Shown in pieces: positions 35,201-49,600 of a DNA stretch of 64,000 bases. Under the pieces are notes generated by a model that saw nothing but the letters and a program-made list of their open reading frames with translations, was not told the DNA's origin and searched no databases. Every line of letters begins with the position of its first letter. Within the stretch, counting starts at the first letter, position 1. The position numbers and the translations under genes were made by a program. This DNA comes from Actinernus sp. WN-2022 (lineage: Eukaryota; Cnidaria; Anthozoa; Actiniaria; Actinernidae), in NCBI GenBank assembly GCA_030867875.1, contig JAOWCC010000911.1, positions 79,045 to 143,044 of the forward strand, read 5' to 3'.

Positions 35201-38200
35201 CTCCTTCCTCCCTCCCTCACTCCCTCGCTCCTCGCTCCCTCCTCCCCCCCTCCCCCCTCCCCCCTCTTCCCGAAATGCATTCGAATGGCATTCTTAGCTT
35301 AAAAAAAAGGTAAAAGGTTCATTTATATAGTGCAAATTCTATATGAATATAGTCAAATGCGCTTTACAAGGTTATTATTTGTGATACAGACTGCTATTGT
35401 GGTGCAATGTGCTGCCGTGCAGTTTACAATCATGAGTGACTGTTAGCACCTCAGAATACCAAGCTGTTGTGTCGGGAGACAATCCCCTAATCTTTCTCGA
35501 AATAACACAACAGGTTCTTTTACGACCCCCTCGTATAGATTAGAAGAGGAAGGAGACAAGACCAACAGTTTGTACGTCCCTGCCCAAGGACGCGACTTGA
35601 TTGGTTGTTAGCTAATTGCATGATCGTGGACAGCAGCAAAACAGATAATTGCCAATAATACTAATTGACTCACTTCCTCCATCGTATCCACATTCATTGT
35701 AATCAGCACAGGTCCAAAGATCTCCTCTGTGTAACACGTCATATCAGGCTATAGGCACAAATCACACAAGCAACATCAACATCACTGGCGACATTTCTAT
35801 TTGGTGTTCTAAAAATACTTTTAAAATGAAATTAGTCAATAATCAAAGTTTACTGCAGGAACACGACTGTAAAGCAGTTACTTCATCTGCACATGCGGCT
35901 TGTTTTGCAAATAACTGCGCATGCTTGCATGAATTATACTCGAGCCACCTAACTCGAAGCACCTTCGCTCAGGGCCATAAATAAACAACTTTGACATATG
36001 ACCCTCATCAGCATGCATACTTTCACTAAATCTCCCTCATTCACCATGCAAGGGGGAAACTTAGGAGAGCATGCGCACTGGCGAGGAGACATCAAAGTCC
36101 CGCTGACCGCATCGGCTCATTCAATCTATTGCGCTCAATCAAACATAATAACAAACCGTTTTCGAAAGCCACTCAACTGCGACTTGTTTACTTCTGGCAG
36201 AGAGAACCTAACTTCTCGCAGATTAGTTCTCTTCCTCGGAGATCATAGTATTACAATCTAATAGCATGACATTTCGGGAAATTAGCGATTAAATTTCTCC
36301 TCGAGAGGATCTGTAAAGTCCCTCCGCCGCACGGCTGTCGGGGAAATTTAATCGCTAATTTCTCTCATATCATGCAATTATTTATAATAAAATACACGCA
36401 TAACTAAAGAATACATCTATATGTAGAAAATGAGCCAACTTTCCTTGAAAATGGTAAACCACTTACAGTGACACCAGATAGAACAGTTGGTCCGACAAAA
36501 TTGCCTTTTTCATATCCTTTCACCACAACATCTCTTCCATCTAATTCAATCTGAAATACATACGTGTGGAAAAGAATATTAGATGTACTGTATATGGTTT
36601 AGAGTAGATTTCGTATGAATGGGACAAACGTAACGTTACCGTAACCGTACTGTAACGTACCGTATCTCTATAATTTGATTGGATAAGCAGGACAAAAACA
36701 ATAGGCGGAACCATTTCAATGTCACGGTATGTCGTACAGTAACCGTGCCGTAGTTTGTCCCACATATAAGCCACACCCCTTACTATGGCCTGATAAACAG
36801 AAGCCTCTTGAGACAAAAAGGTTTAAGAAAAAACCTCACGAATAAGCCACACCCCAAAACCGGGAAGATTGAACTTTTCGAGTTCATAAAACGCTAAATG
36901 TTTTTTTAGAAACCTGATTACTTGAGAGAAATGGTTGATTAGCTTTTTGGTTATTCTGGGTAACAAATCCCCACTCAAACTTTCTTATAATCTCAATTTG
37001 TAAATTGCATAATGTTCTTCTATTGAGTGAAATAAATGTTGAAGTTGTAGAGGTTGTACTGTGATTATAAAAAAAAAAACTGTTATTCCAGCTCGCTGGA
37101 TACCCACCTTAGCTCCTTGATCTATACCACTCTGAACTAAGTCACAGACCCTTTGCTTGGCTTGTGGTGTTATTAGAGGACCCAAGTCTGCACCAGGCTG
37201 ATCACCTTGAATACACATACACATAGGTTTAGAATATTATAATAAAGTTTTATCCTATCAGTAGTAATGGTAGGGAAATCCTAAACGTGGGATTATCCCT
37301 AAACACCCCAACCCTGGCTTAGGGCTAAGGTTAGGTGTTTTGGAGGCTAGGAATATGACATCACCGTATGAATCCTACAGAAGTAGTCATTATGTTCAGG
37401 TAGAGTTTGTATTGATTTCTTATCGTCCAACGAATTTAAGAGAATCAAAAGATTTTGCAATATATTTATAAAATATTTATTATAGTAGTATCGTATAAGT
37501 ACTGTTTTTCTTTCTTCTTCTTAATTTTCTATATGTTATAGCCTAATTTACACCCTCTTGTTTTTTTTTACAGTTGTAAGACCAAATGCTCTATCAATGT
37601 AGATAAGCCAGTTACCCAGCTCGTTTAACTACAGTTATTCTGGGTAATAATTACCTTGGAAAATTATAAGTAATACATGTAATAAATCGTGAGTGTCCTT
37701 TTCTTATGTCCTTGGGTATTCTCTGCTATTTGGGGCTATTTTGGATCGGTTTTAGAGTGTTTTGATTTCTGGGTTCTCTCTATAATGAAATGTCATTGTC
37801 CATCCCAAACTTCAGCTCAACATTTAAAATACCCATAAAACCCAATAGACTCATACAAAACACTGCAGTTACCAGAGTTCACACTAAGCTTCTTGGCTCT
37901 CTCCACAATCTCTGGAATCCATTCATTTGCTTCACCCACAAATATAGCAGTGGAAAGGGCCATGCATCTCTGTCCAGCTGCTCCAAATGCTGCCCCTACA
38001 AGCTGAATGATACGAGACTAATAAACAGGCAGTGGAGCAGCTCTAAACTAAGGTGAGGAATTCAAGGGTGCAGAAGGTGCCCTAGCTCAGTAATCCTGTA
38101 CCGCTCGAGACCTGTATTCTGATTGCACCCATTATACTGTAGCTCTATTGTTTTCGTACTGCACGTTCTACAGGTTAGGGTGTTTTGTATTGTTGGGAAG

Positions 38201-41200
38201 CCAATGCTGTGGCTCGTTTCGAGCGGTACAGGATGGCCCCCCTAGCTTCACCGATAGTCCAGATTCGTATTCGAAAATTACCACTGAATGTGATGACTAC
38301 AGATGCATTTCTACAGGGTTAGTCTCGTTCTTAAGTTAACTATTCATAAATATACCAGCGAGAAGGTGCAGAATTCGAAACTACAATAATACACAGAGTT
38401 GTGAATAACCCACCTCACTTCTGTGCTGGCATTTACGAGTGTTTAACTTCAGAATGAGGCTAACCCTGCATAAATGCGTCTGTAGTCAATGCATTCAGTG
38501 GTAATTTTCGAATACGAAACTGCACTATTGTTTTTAAATATTGAATGTTCGTAGATTCAATCTGATAAACTTTGCCAGCAAAAGGTGTTAAATTGTCACA
38601 GAAAGAGTTTACAACAGGTTTCAAAAGAAGATTAAAACATTTTAACCTGCCTGTTTGGGTGGGGCCTCCAAATAGGGGATGGAAGGAGGGGACAGAGACC
38701 CCACTGACCCCACAGCTCACATTTGCACTTGATAGGAATGGTCTATTTGTAATAGAAGGAGGGGACAGAGACCCCACAGCTCACATTTGCACTTGATAGG
38801 AATGGTCTATTTGTAATAGAAGGAGGGGACAGAGACCCCACAGCTCACATTTGCACTTGATAGGAATGGTCTATTTGTAATAGCAGTTTGTGTCTCATTA
38901 ACAAGACTTCTTCTGTGAAGCCCATTTGAAAACATTCCTAGAATTCGTACTATTTACAAAATTAATGCATAACTTTACTTTGCTTTTAATTAGTAGTTTA
39001 ATTAGTCTACTGGTAGGTGAATAGAAGAGCCATATTTTCGTAGCCTGCGTGCCAACTGCAGGCAGCAGGGGGAGGGGGCAGGGGGAATGAGCCACACCAC
39101 ACCGCGGCAAAACGTCACGCGCATGCGTTTTGACGAGTCCAGCGCACGCATCTGCCTTAGTTTCCCGCCGAAACTAAAATAAAACAGACGCCATCACCCG
39201 TGTTTTTAGTTTTACGTACGTACGCGTATTTACATGAAATGCAAGAAAACTACTTACAGGCTAAGCCAAAGACTTCGACAGGTTTAAGTATTCTTAATTT
39301 GTAATTCACTGTGAGTTTACTAAGCAGACTAAGTTATACAATTATTTATTTAAAATGTTTAAGACCTCGGAAACTTGTATTTGAAACCAGAACCTTCATT
39401 CTTTCGGCCAGCGGAGCATAACGTTCTGTCGCAATGTCGAGCCACATAGGCTATGCTTCAAGAAGAAAAGATTTAAAGTACACTTCAATTAAATTGGAAC
39501 AAACATCAGTTACTGATTGGAAACTTGTCCTGTACATGTAATTTACTATATTTGCAAATAAAGCCTTTTAAGATTGTCATTAGGGAATTTAAGATCCGAG
39601 ACTACGGTTCATTGCTACGGTTGGACGAGCATGAGGGATCTGGGTCGAGATGTTGTCCACGGCCGGTCAAGTACGAAATTTATGGCGGGAAACGGAGACA
39701 TTAAGATTGTAAACACCGTCAGCTGATTACGGTTGGATGATAAAGTTCATTTTTTTAAGTCGTCAACGTCTCTCTTGCTCGTCCAACCGTAGCGGTGAAC
39801 CGTAGTCTCGTATCTTAAATTCCCTATTATTAATTACATTGTAATGCACACACTAACCTGATTAATGGTGTTTTCTTTGTTGGCATCTGGCATGATAACA
39901 CCATGGTTCTTAGCACCCTGCAGGCAGAAATTCACAATGAATATATATATATTTTTTGCTGTGCACAATTATTTAACTGGGCTGTGTCATGGTCATAGGC
40001 CTATATATTCGCACCAGTCCCTTACAAATAAGAATGCCACTAATTAATTCTGCCCAGTTCACGTAACTAGCGTTCTATCTGCTTGCATCCAATCTACATG
40101 AAGGCTGTTGTCCCTTTTGCACTCCTTCCTCTTGTACAGTGTTCTTTCCACCTCTAATAGGTACAATGTACTTATTTGTTGGGGTGAGTGTGGAAGCAAT
40201 TACAGTACATTTTATCTATAGATGAAGACATTTATGTCTCTTCAAGCAATGGGAAAGCCTTATATGTATGTCGCATGATGGCATATTAAAATGTATGTTT
40301 CCTAGTATATACATAAATTATATCTAATTTACAGGAATACATGTAGATCTCACCATGTTGCTTTGCACTCTCTTGCCATTCTTTGACCCACGCTCATAGA
40401 TGTACCTTCCCTGTACAATGAAATGTGTTCAGCTTAACAAGGTTTACACAAATTAACAATAATAATATTGTAATTCAGAAACTTAACTGATGACATGGAA
40501 GTCACATAATACCTGGGTCACAACTTGGAGTAGACCAGGAACATGTTCACAACACATTGACAGTACTACGATTATAGCAATCAGTAGTGAACCGAAGTAC
40601 AGTATGCATGTTACGATTAAGTCTGAAAAAGTTACAAAACTGTGATTATATACTTCAGGGATTTGGATGGAATTCTATATTATCTGTTCTAGATAGCAGG
40701 GTTAGATCAATAGGACAATAATTTTTGCGTCATGCAAAAAGGGCCAGACGACATGAAATGGAAATATCTTTTGAAGTTGTTCTATGTTTTGGATACCTGT
40801 GGTACCATTAGAATTTGCATCACCACCAGAATCTGTTACTGACATTGTAGTGTTGATTTCATGAAATTGACAAGTGAAATTGCAGACAAAATTTATGATA
40901 TGTTTACACGCGCAATTGATCGCAATTGTAGCTGCAAACACAAATGATAGCCTATTATGAAATGGTTATTTTACGGTATAACTGCTAAAATCATGGGGCA
41001 GAATTACTACAGATAAGGTATTTTTTGAGGAAAAAGTGGTCATGCTGTTCATCATATTTTATTTGTTACTCTTTAGTGCCAGAAGGTATACATAAATGCA
41101 ATACATCAAAATAATCCCCAAAGATAGGATTCTTAATTTTAGTGGTCATATTTGTAATCGGGCTTTCGCATCAAAACATGTACATTTTGTAGTATAAGTG

Positions 41201-43593
41201 GGCTACCTGTGTAGCCTCACTCGGGTGCAGGAGCTTCGTTGTATGCCAACACAGGGCGCGACGTAAGTGCTGTCCAATAGCCAGGGGCTAGTAATTTGGC
41301 TTGTCGTGCTGGTGATTCCTATTCACAGGTAGCCAGAAGGGGCAAGTAACATTTACTTCTTTCTCTTTTTATAAACTTCACAAAGGAGTGTGTAGCAGAG
41401 AGTTTTTGAGAGAAAGTAAAACTTTTAGGCGAATATAGAGAATTTGTATACACACCATTGAATGCCTGGTTACTAAGCTTGTAGAACATACGCACTTCGT
41501 GTCACGAAGCGAGTTGTTTAACTCGCTTTTGGCAGGTAAACTTCAGAAATCAACAAAAATACTATAAAAAATCTGGTAAAGAGATAATTTACTTCACAAT
41601 TAAGCTTCCTACCTCGGGCTAGCTCCGTAGCAGTTTGGGCTACTAAACCTTTCGTCGCCCGAATGTTAAACCGTTGAACTGTAGACTAGTAATCCGCCCA
41701 CAAACCGCTCACAAATAAGCCATCCGATGATACAAATTTCACAACAGATTGTTTTTGTCAATTTCATGAAACTGACATTTATTTTAGGAATGAAATGTAA
41801 CGCTCCATGCCAAGAATAAAACAAAACCTTCAATCTGTTATTACAAACACTATCATATGGATTATTAAACTTACATGTCGTCCAGGCACTTTCTGAGTTA
41901 CACGGCCCATAACAGTAAGGACAGAAATTGAGCACTTTTCATGAAAATCTCAAATGGAAAGAAATCAGAAGGCACTGATCATGCCTGAGTGACCTGCAAT
42001 GTTGAAAATCTATCGATCGGTCATTAATTATTACTCCGGCGCTGCTATGGCAGCGGCCGGAGTCTTAAAATGCAGTCTGTCTTTTTTTTGTTTTTATTCG
42101 TCCTGTAACATTTTTGATCAGTTCTGACCTTTGCCGCTAACAATGTGGGTCGGAGATGCTGTGATCAAGCGATAAAGAGGAGGCATGCGCATTAGTCGAA
42201 AGATAAATGTTCGCTAGAGAGTTTTAGAGGATTTAAAGGCTACCGTCACGTCATTAAGTACTCAATTTGCCTCAATCGTCTCTCTAACCGAATTATTAAA
42301 CTAGAGGAAGTATTGTTGATTCAGGCGAAACTACGGCGCCTTCTAGTCTAGGACCGTATGAGTCATTGATAAAGGCAACAACGAACTCAAACCATAGCTA
42401 TCAAAATACAATCCGGGATCAGATCTCCTAGGCAGACGCCAGATAAGAGGTTAAGCAATTAGACAAAACCAATTACAGTAAATGACAAGAGATCAATTTC
42501 TTCTGATATGACCAAGCTTTAATCTCATACAATCGTTCAACGAAGACACTGGGTCACGAAAAATCTATTCGGGCTTTCGTCTATGCAAACGGTTACCGAC
42601 AAATCGTAGTACATAACGCTCTCGCTCTAAGGCATTCAATTAGAAAAGCATCTATATTTGTTGTCACATGACTGTTGCAATGGAGATTTAGGTTGTTCAA
42701 AGCGGGACAAATTCTGGCGAGTTTCACGTAAATATCCTGAAGAACTGAACTGGAGTCCGTTTTAGGAAATCGAAGGAGGTCAGTTGTACTGAATTTCATT
42801 TGATAAACCGTATGATCCGAACTGAAAATGACTTAAGAAACCGTAATGACCGTAAAGAAACACTGGAATGACTTGAATGGCTGTTAAGAGTAAATAGAAG
42901 TTGGATTTGTCATTGGAAACCGTATAAATTGAACAGGATAAGACTTTGGAAATCGAAACATAGCCTGGTACAGACACATGTTTTCACTCATAAATTCGAA
43001 CTGCATTCATGAGTGAAAAAAAAACCTCTCAGTTTGTCTGTTAATTGCTTTTTGTTCTAATTATCGCTCTATTTAATATGTGTCTGTGATGCCTGGTACA
43101 TTTCAAGCTACCAAGAGTATTTGTTTGCTTGTGCTTTCGTGAATCCAATTTGAATCTAAAGTCCTAAACGAATATTACTGGCTTCCTGCCGAGGTCAAAT
43201 CATATTCGAAGCACCGGGGGAAATTCATGGGTTCGATTGTGTTTTTAATCCGGTAGAAATTATGAAATTTGTTACCCAAAGCACGTGTACTTCTTTCATG
43301 AAACAAATAAACAATCAAAGAGCATTTAATTTCTTCAACAAGCTACTAGTTCGACAAGTCCCGAAGCTACGCTCGGCAAGTCAGCATTTATTCAAGATCG
43401 TGAAGGATAATTTGAAATCATGTGGACTTCGGATGTTTTGGTATCTGCTCTTATTTTATGGAACTCGTTACCACTGGAAATGAGGTCTATTGATTCCTCG
43501 GGTTGTTTCTCTTACTTCTTTTAATTATAGTGTTAAAACAAGTATTTTTAATTCAAAGCTTTTGGTATATTATATCTTGCCAAGTATTTATGC

Positions 43594-43632
<39 letters not shown>

Positions 43633-46600
43633 AGTTTCTTTTTGGTATAAAATAGGGAATTACTTGTAAAACGATACGTTACAGTATCTTGTATTATTGC
43701 GTAACATTTTTAGTAAGTTAGTTTTTAATACTTGTTGTATTGTAAAGCGCTATGGGACTTTAGCGCTACATAAATCGATTATTATTATATATTAGCTTTC
43801 ATTTATGCGTCCGTTGATAAACGAACTCATAACGGTTAAGCAACCTCGTAAGGTTTCCTCAACTGGGAATTTGCTGTTTTTCATTGCTATGTAGTAGCAC
43901 TCGATCTCTTCAGCAATCAACAGTTTCATAGTTGTTTTGTTTGCACAAGCATAACACAGGTAGCCCGAATAAAACAGGGCATATATTTTGCACTTATTGT
44001 TGCTTAAGCCTTAACTTAACTTTAAGCCTTCATCATTTATCTATCTAATATTTTTATATGACTTGTATATTCACTGTATGTGTACTATGTGTTAATATAT
44101 CTATATGTATATATTTAAAGAAAAAGACTTAGGGAAGAGGTCAAAACAATGAGAGGTGGTGGGTGGCGGTAATGCCCCTACCCCTTTTTTCGAGGGTGAT
44201 TTTCTCGCGTTGTAAAATAGGGATACCTGATTTTAATGTAGACACACGTTCTTCTGTTCCTATAGAAACTAGAAATATAGTTACTTCTTCAAAGAGTATT
44301 TTATTTAAGAAGATATTTGTGATCAAAAATCTAGATTTTGCCAAAATAGGTGGTGGGTTCCGGGTACAACCCCCCTTCCATCAAAATTGGGTCCCGCCAG
44401 AGTACCATTGTTTTGAACTCTTCCCTTAATTAAAATTATTGGAATAAAACATAATAAGTAAGTCTTTCTTTTCTTGTATATTCACTTTGTAACTCTGTAA
44501 TCATAAGTCTACATACTGTTTTTGTTCTATTAGATTTCGTAGAAATCAGGCTCTATTGTTCGTAAGTTCTATACATGTATGTAACCAAATCTACTTGCTA
44601 TCCAACCATTTACGGCAGTCAACTCGAAACTGTGTACTTCTGCAAACAAATATTTTTAATGACCACAATATCAGACTAATCAAAACATTGCTCAGCTGCA
44701 ACGATTCATGGACGCACACGGGTTCACAGATAGTAACGCAATTGGCTGCTTTTGCAGCTTCACGCGGCATTTACACAGGTAACCCGAAACAACTAAGAAG
44801 ATAACATAATTTGTTTTTAATTGTAAATGTTGGTTAATTAAATGATGAAACGCTAACTAGTGTACTCGTGTTCACTCGTGTGGTGTTCTAGATCAGATCC
44901 TCATAATATTTGGCTGCAATTTGTTTTGGGCTGGTATCGCACTGATACACAGGTAACCCGAAACAACTAAGACGATAAAACAATTAATATTTTTTATTTT
45001 AATATTTTTTGTTAATTAAATTATGAACCGCTGTGCACTCGTGTTCACTCGTGTTCACTCGTGTCTTGCCTCATGTGGTTTTAGATTGATGGTCATAGCA
45101 TTTGGATCCTAGTATTTTTGGGCTACCTGTGTTATCCTAGGGTAGCCTGGCTTACTTGAAGTCGCTCGTGTTCTGACTCGTGGAATTTTATATGAGATCG
45201 ACTGTCTGTGCATACTTTCGCATGTGAGTGTGCGTTGTAATGTGCCAAACACGCAGGCATATGAGATCATCCGCGTTACAAAAGATACGCCGGAGTTCAA
45301 GCTGCGTGCAGCTTCTTGTTACACATAAGTCGCAGTCCAACAACAATTTGAACTCCCGATACTTACTGCTTGGTCAGACCCCACAAAAGAGATAGCTTTG
45401 ATGGTGGGGCTGTCACAGATGAATGTCACAGCTGAGGGGATAAGACATTAAGAAGATTATAATAGACTCTTTTCAAGATCTTTAATTAGCAAGGTATTTG
45501 AAAACCAAGATTCTTAACCTTGGTGTGAGGCTGAGTCATATGGAAGACATCTATCAGATACCAATGTGATGTCTGTGGTACTTACCATCTCTGGCACCAT
45601 GAATAACATTAACAACACCATCGGGGACACCTGCATCCTGTGCCATTTTGACAAGCATCATACATGCACCAGGGTCTCGCTCAGAGGGCTTGATGACATA
45701 TGTATTGCCACATACAAGTGCCATGGGAAACATCTACAAACAATAATGCATTGATTGAGAAGAGTCCAGACTTAAATAAAATACAGTTTGGCCGAGGGTT
45801 TGAAATTAATGGTTGTCCCATCATCCTGGACAACCAAATCCCTATTGAGTGGTTGCCCTGGCAACAAGAATTTTCAGGGAACTAGTATCCAAAAATATCC
45901 TCTTTAAAGTGTGAATAATAATAATAATAATCTAAATGATGATGATGATTTATTGCAATATTTCCAGCAGGTGGCTCTTCACCTGCAACTACCTAAAATA
46001 CAGTAATCAGATGTGAAATAAAAACTCTATCCATCACCCTTACCTGCAAGCATCTACAATACAATATTCATTTAGTTTAATTGACTAAATACTATATAAC
46101 ATATGGCTGTCTGGCTGTGAATAATGTTAAACTCCAAAAGACTTGAATGAACATGGTATGTAAAATCAAAGATTTGTAAGAGCTACAACACAGGGCTAAA
46201 GTGAACAAGTTGCACCGTAAATTTGTTGTCGGTAAGTGGTCGGCCGACAGCTTACCGACAGCTTACCGACAGCTTACCGACAGCTTACCGACAGCTTACC
46301 GACAGCTTACCGACAGCTTACCGACAGCTTACCGACAGCTTACCGACAGCTTACCGACAGCTTACCGACAGCTTACCGACAGCTTACCGACAGCTTACCG
46401 ACAGCTTACCGACAGCTTACCGACAGCTTACCGACAGCTTACCGACAGCTTACCGACAGCTTACCGACAGCTTACCGACAGCTTACCGACAGCTTACCGA
46501 CAGCTTACCGACAGCTTACCGACAGCTTACCAACCACTTACCAACCACTTACCGACACAATTTTACCGACCACTTACCAACCACTTACCGACAGCTTACC

Positions 46601-49600
46601 GACCACTTACCAACCACTTACCGACCACTTACCGACCACTTACCAACCACTTACCGACCACTTACCGACCACTTACCGACCACTTACCGACCACTTACCA
46701 ACCACTTACCGACCACTTACCGACAACGTATTTACGGTGCAACTTGTTCACTTTAGCCCAACACGGAACATCAACTCCACTTAGAGCACTAGCTCTCAAT
46801 TTTTTTTTTGCAGCAGCTAGTACATGTACATTGTATCTCCAAACACACAATGTAGCATGGTTGTTTGGTTGTTTAGTACAGAACAGGGGCAATGGCAACT
46901 TAATATTCTTGGGACAACTAAACCATATACTGTGGTTGCCCCTGGGACAACTAGACACATGCAAAGTACATTAATTTCGACTCCAGTGACCTCTTCGAGC
47001 TAGTATTCATGTAGAAGGGTGCACTGTTTGTAAACTTTTGGCTTATAAATAATGCAGATGTTTATTAGCTACCTGCAGCTTGGATGCAGTTCCAGACATA
47101 CATGTACAAGTACTTACATTATTGTACATATTATGTAGACAGTAAAGACAACAAAATATAACTTTTGATGATGTAGATTTTCTGTTCAGCACTAAAGAAA
47201 TAAGCTGCATGTACTCAAGGATTAAGGCAGCACAGGATCTTCTTGCTGATTACTGTTGCACTGGGATTTCTGCCAAGGCTACTGGAAAGCCAACACAGAT
47301 TTTCAGCAGTGCATGCAAATAGAAATGTACACACTGGCAACATAAAGAAGTAAATGAATGGGGTTTAAGAGTGGAATTATCACTTCAATAACCAATGAAT
47401 TGCGCTCATGGTCCCACGGGAAAGGCTTTACTGGATGGCAATAATTATTCAAGAATAATTATTGACTGGAAGTGGAAAATAGCCAGATGCCCAGTACAAC
47501 CACGTGATTGTATCTTGAAAAAGGCCCACTGGAATTTAGGATATTGCACATTGTTTATAAAATTCTGACGAGGGAGGAAAACTGGAGAACCCGGAAAAAA
47601 CCTTGGACTAAAACCACAGCTACAAATATATGTACACAAGCAACTTTTGACTTGCACAGGCGATGCGACTTTCTAAAAACTATTGCATCCTCAATGTGCA
47701 GTGGGGATGGGCAACAAACTTTGGCAACAAATGCTGCAACTGAAGGCCATTGGGGTAGATCTTATAACTCAGAACATTTCCTGGGGGGGGGGGGAGGGCA
47801 ACTTTACTAGTAGTATTGTACACTAAATGTCTGCTACTACGTCTGCTGGTGGGCGGGGCTTATGGCTTTTTGATGGATGTTTGATATAAGGTGGTCTGAT
47901 TGTGGTTAGGGGAAAACAATAGGTGGTCTGTGAGGGAGAACAAAGGGTTGCCATGTGGTGGGCCATGTGGCAGTAGACCAGGTGTGCGGGAGCTGTGGAC
48001 TCGGAGCGTGTTGATGTAGAAGTGAGGCAAGGTCTATAAAATTATACATGTTTTTTGGGGGGAGGGATTGGTAAATCCGCATGGTCTGACGGAGGGCGTG
48101 GAAAACAATGTGTCCACCACATGGCCACCCTTTGTTTTCTCTAACCACAATCAGACCACCCTATATCAAACATTCATAAAAAAATTTTTTTTAGAGGGGT
48201 TGATAAATTCGCATGGTCTGATGGAGGGCATGGAAAAACTGTTTGGAAAAGTGAATTAGAATTTATAGTATCGCATGGTCTGACGGCAGATGCAGATAGA
48301 GATCCTCGATGTTCCCCGAGATTGAGTTGAGGGGAACATCGATGTAAATTTTATCTTTGGAGTTGGGTCCATTTTGAATGCTTTCTTTCGATGAAAAATG
48401 GTCAGCTTTTGATGAAGATCGATCTAGACATTTTGGTAAACAAATATTTCATGCCTTTAGCTAACCAGTGGCATGCGACACATCACACCATCTTCTGTCA
48501 TGGTGTGATCACCATGTGGGAAACATTGAATTTTGATGACTGCCATGTGACCCTGAATCAGCCAATGAGTACGTACATTGTGTCTGGAAAACTTATGGCT
48601 ATGTAACAATACATTTTATCACATACGTAATATTATTCACGTAAAAAGGATAGAAAAGAAATATGTAATAGAGTAGGAAAGTTCCAAAAAACCCACAAGG
48701 CTATTGAGTTGGAACTACCTGGTTGGTCAGGAAGAAATATTTATATATGTATATACAGAAAGAAAAGGTAAAGGTTGTGTAAATTTAATCAATTACAGTG
48801 ATCAGGAAGAAAGTTGAAGAGGACAACATATGATTTTTATTACGCTGATTCTACGCTGATTATTACATGATTTTAAGTTCAAGATATATTTCAATGAATG
48901 GAAGTTATTGTGAGCGTTAAAAGTTTTGATTAATTGTTTTTGAATTTTCATTGTCCGATTACATGTCTTCCCATTCTCGGTCGCTGGCAATGGGTGGGAC
49001 GTAGTTTTCTTCTTTTTCTTCTTCTTCAGTGAGGTCAATGACCATAGGTGTTGTGGTGGTGGCGGCAGTGGCGGTACTGGTGCACAGGAGGATCTGATCG
49101 ATTAGGTTGGTAGGATTGCTTTCCTCCAGGTGCACCAGATCAATTGCTATGATATGGCGTGCTGGTGCTGGTGGTGGTTGTGTGGTGGTGATGTTGCTGG
49201 CAGTGATGTTGGTGGCGGTGGTAGGGATGGGAATGGTGGCTGGGAGCATCATCTCCCAATCATCATCGATGTTGATGATGGAATCACGCTCTCCTACGAT
49301 GTCAATGTCTTTGTCCTGGTGACGACGTTGGTAGTGATCGCGAGCCTCCCAGCCGTTGCGTGGATAGATGGTAGAATTGATGGTGATGTCTATGTTTTTG
49401 TCCAATTCCTCGTGGCCGGCTGGACCGCCATTTGTGGCTGAGGGGTACAGTGCATGGTATGAGTGTTCTGTTTTGATGGGTTTGTCGTTGTGTACTTGTC
49501 CCACTCAGTCGCAAATGGCAGTACCTCAAAAAGACCACAGATGTTGATTTTAATGTCTTGCCGACAACAAGGGCATGTGAATTTGCCACTGTTCATCACC

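Larger units (their letters stand above)
34488..35673 (-). other. ALDH6A1 intron 15 with pyrimidine tract and SINE-like repeat
   Basis: Holds a 'gctctgacgaaggactagcgctcgaaac' block (about 34580-34610), also present as a reverse copy at about 20278-20305; it resembles the 3' end of other dispersed coral repeats. It also holds a C/T-rich tract (35203-35270) and a SINE-like repeat (35296-35620). Confidence 0.5.

Noticed and set aside
46246..46728. Regularly spaced repeats resembling a CRISPR array
   Set aside because: Contiguous 11-bp tandem units without spacers, in a eukaryotic intron.
46201..46974. Three overlapping forward ORFs (177-257 codons) with [11 protein letters not shown] repeats
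   Set aside because: All three frames are open because an 11-bp stop-free unit repeats. The same peptide repeat appears in every frame, and the region is a MITE array inside an ALDH6A1 intron, on the opposite strand.
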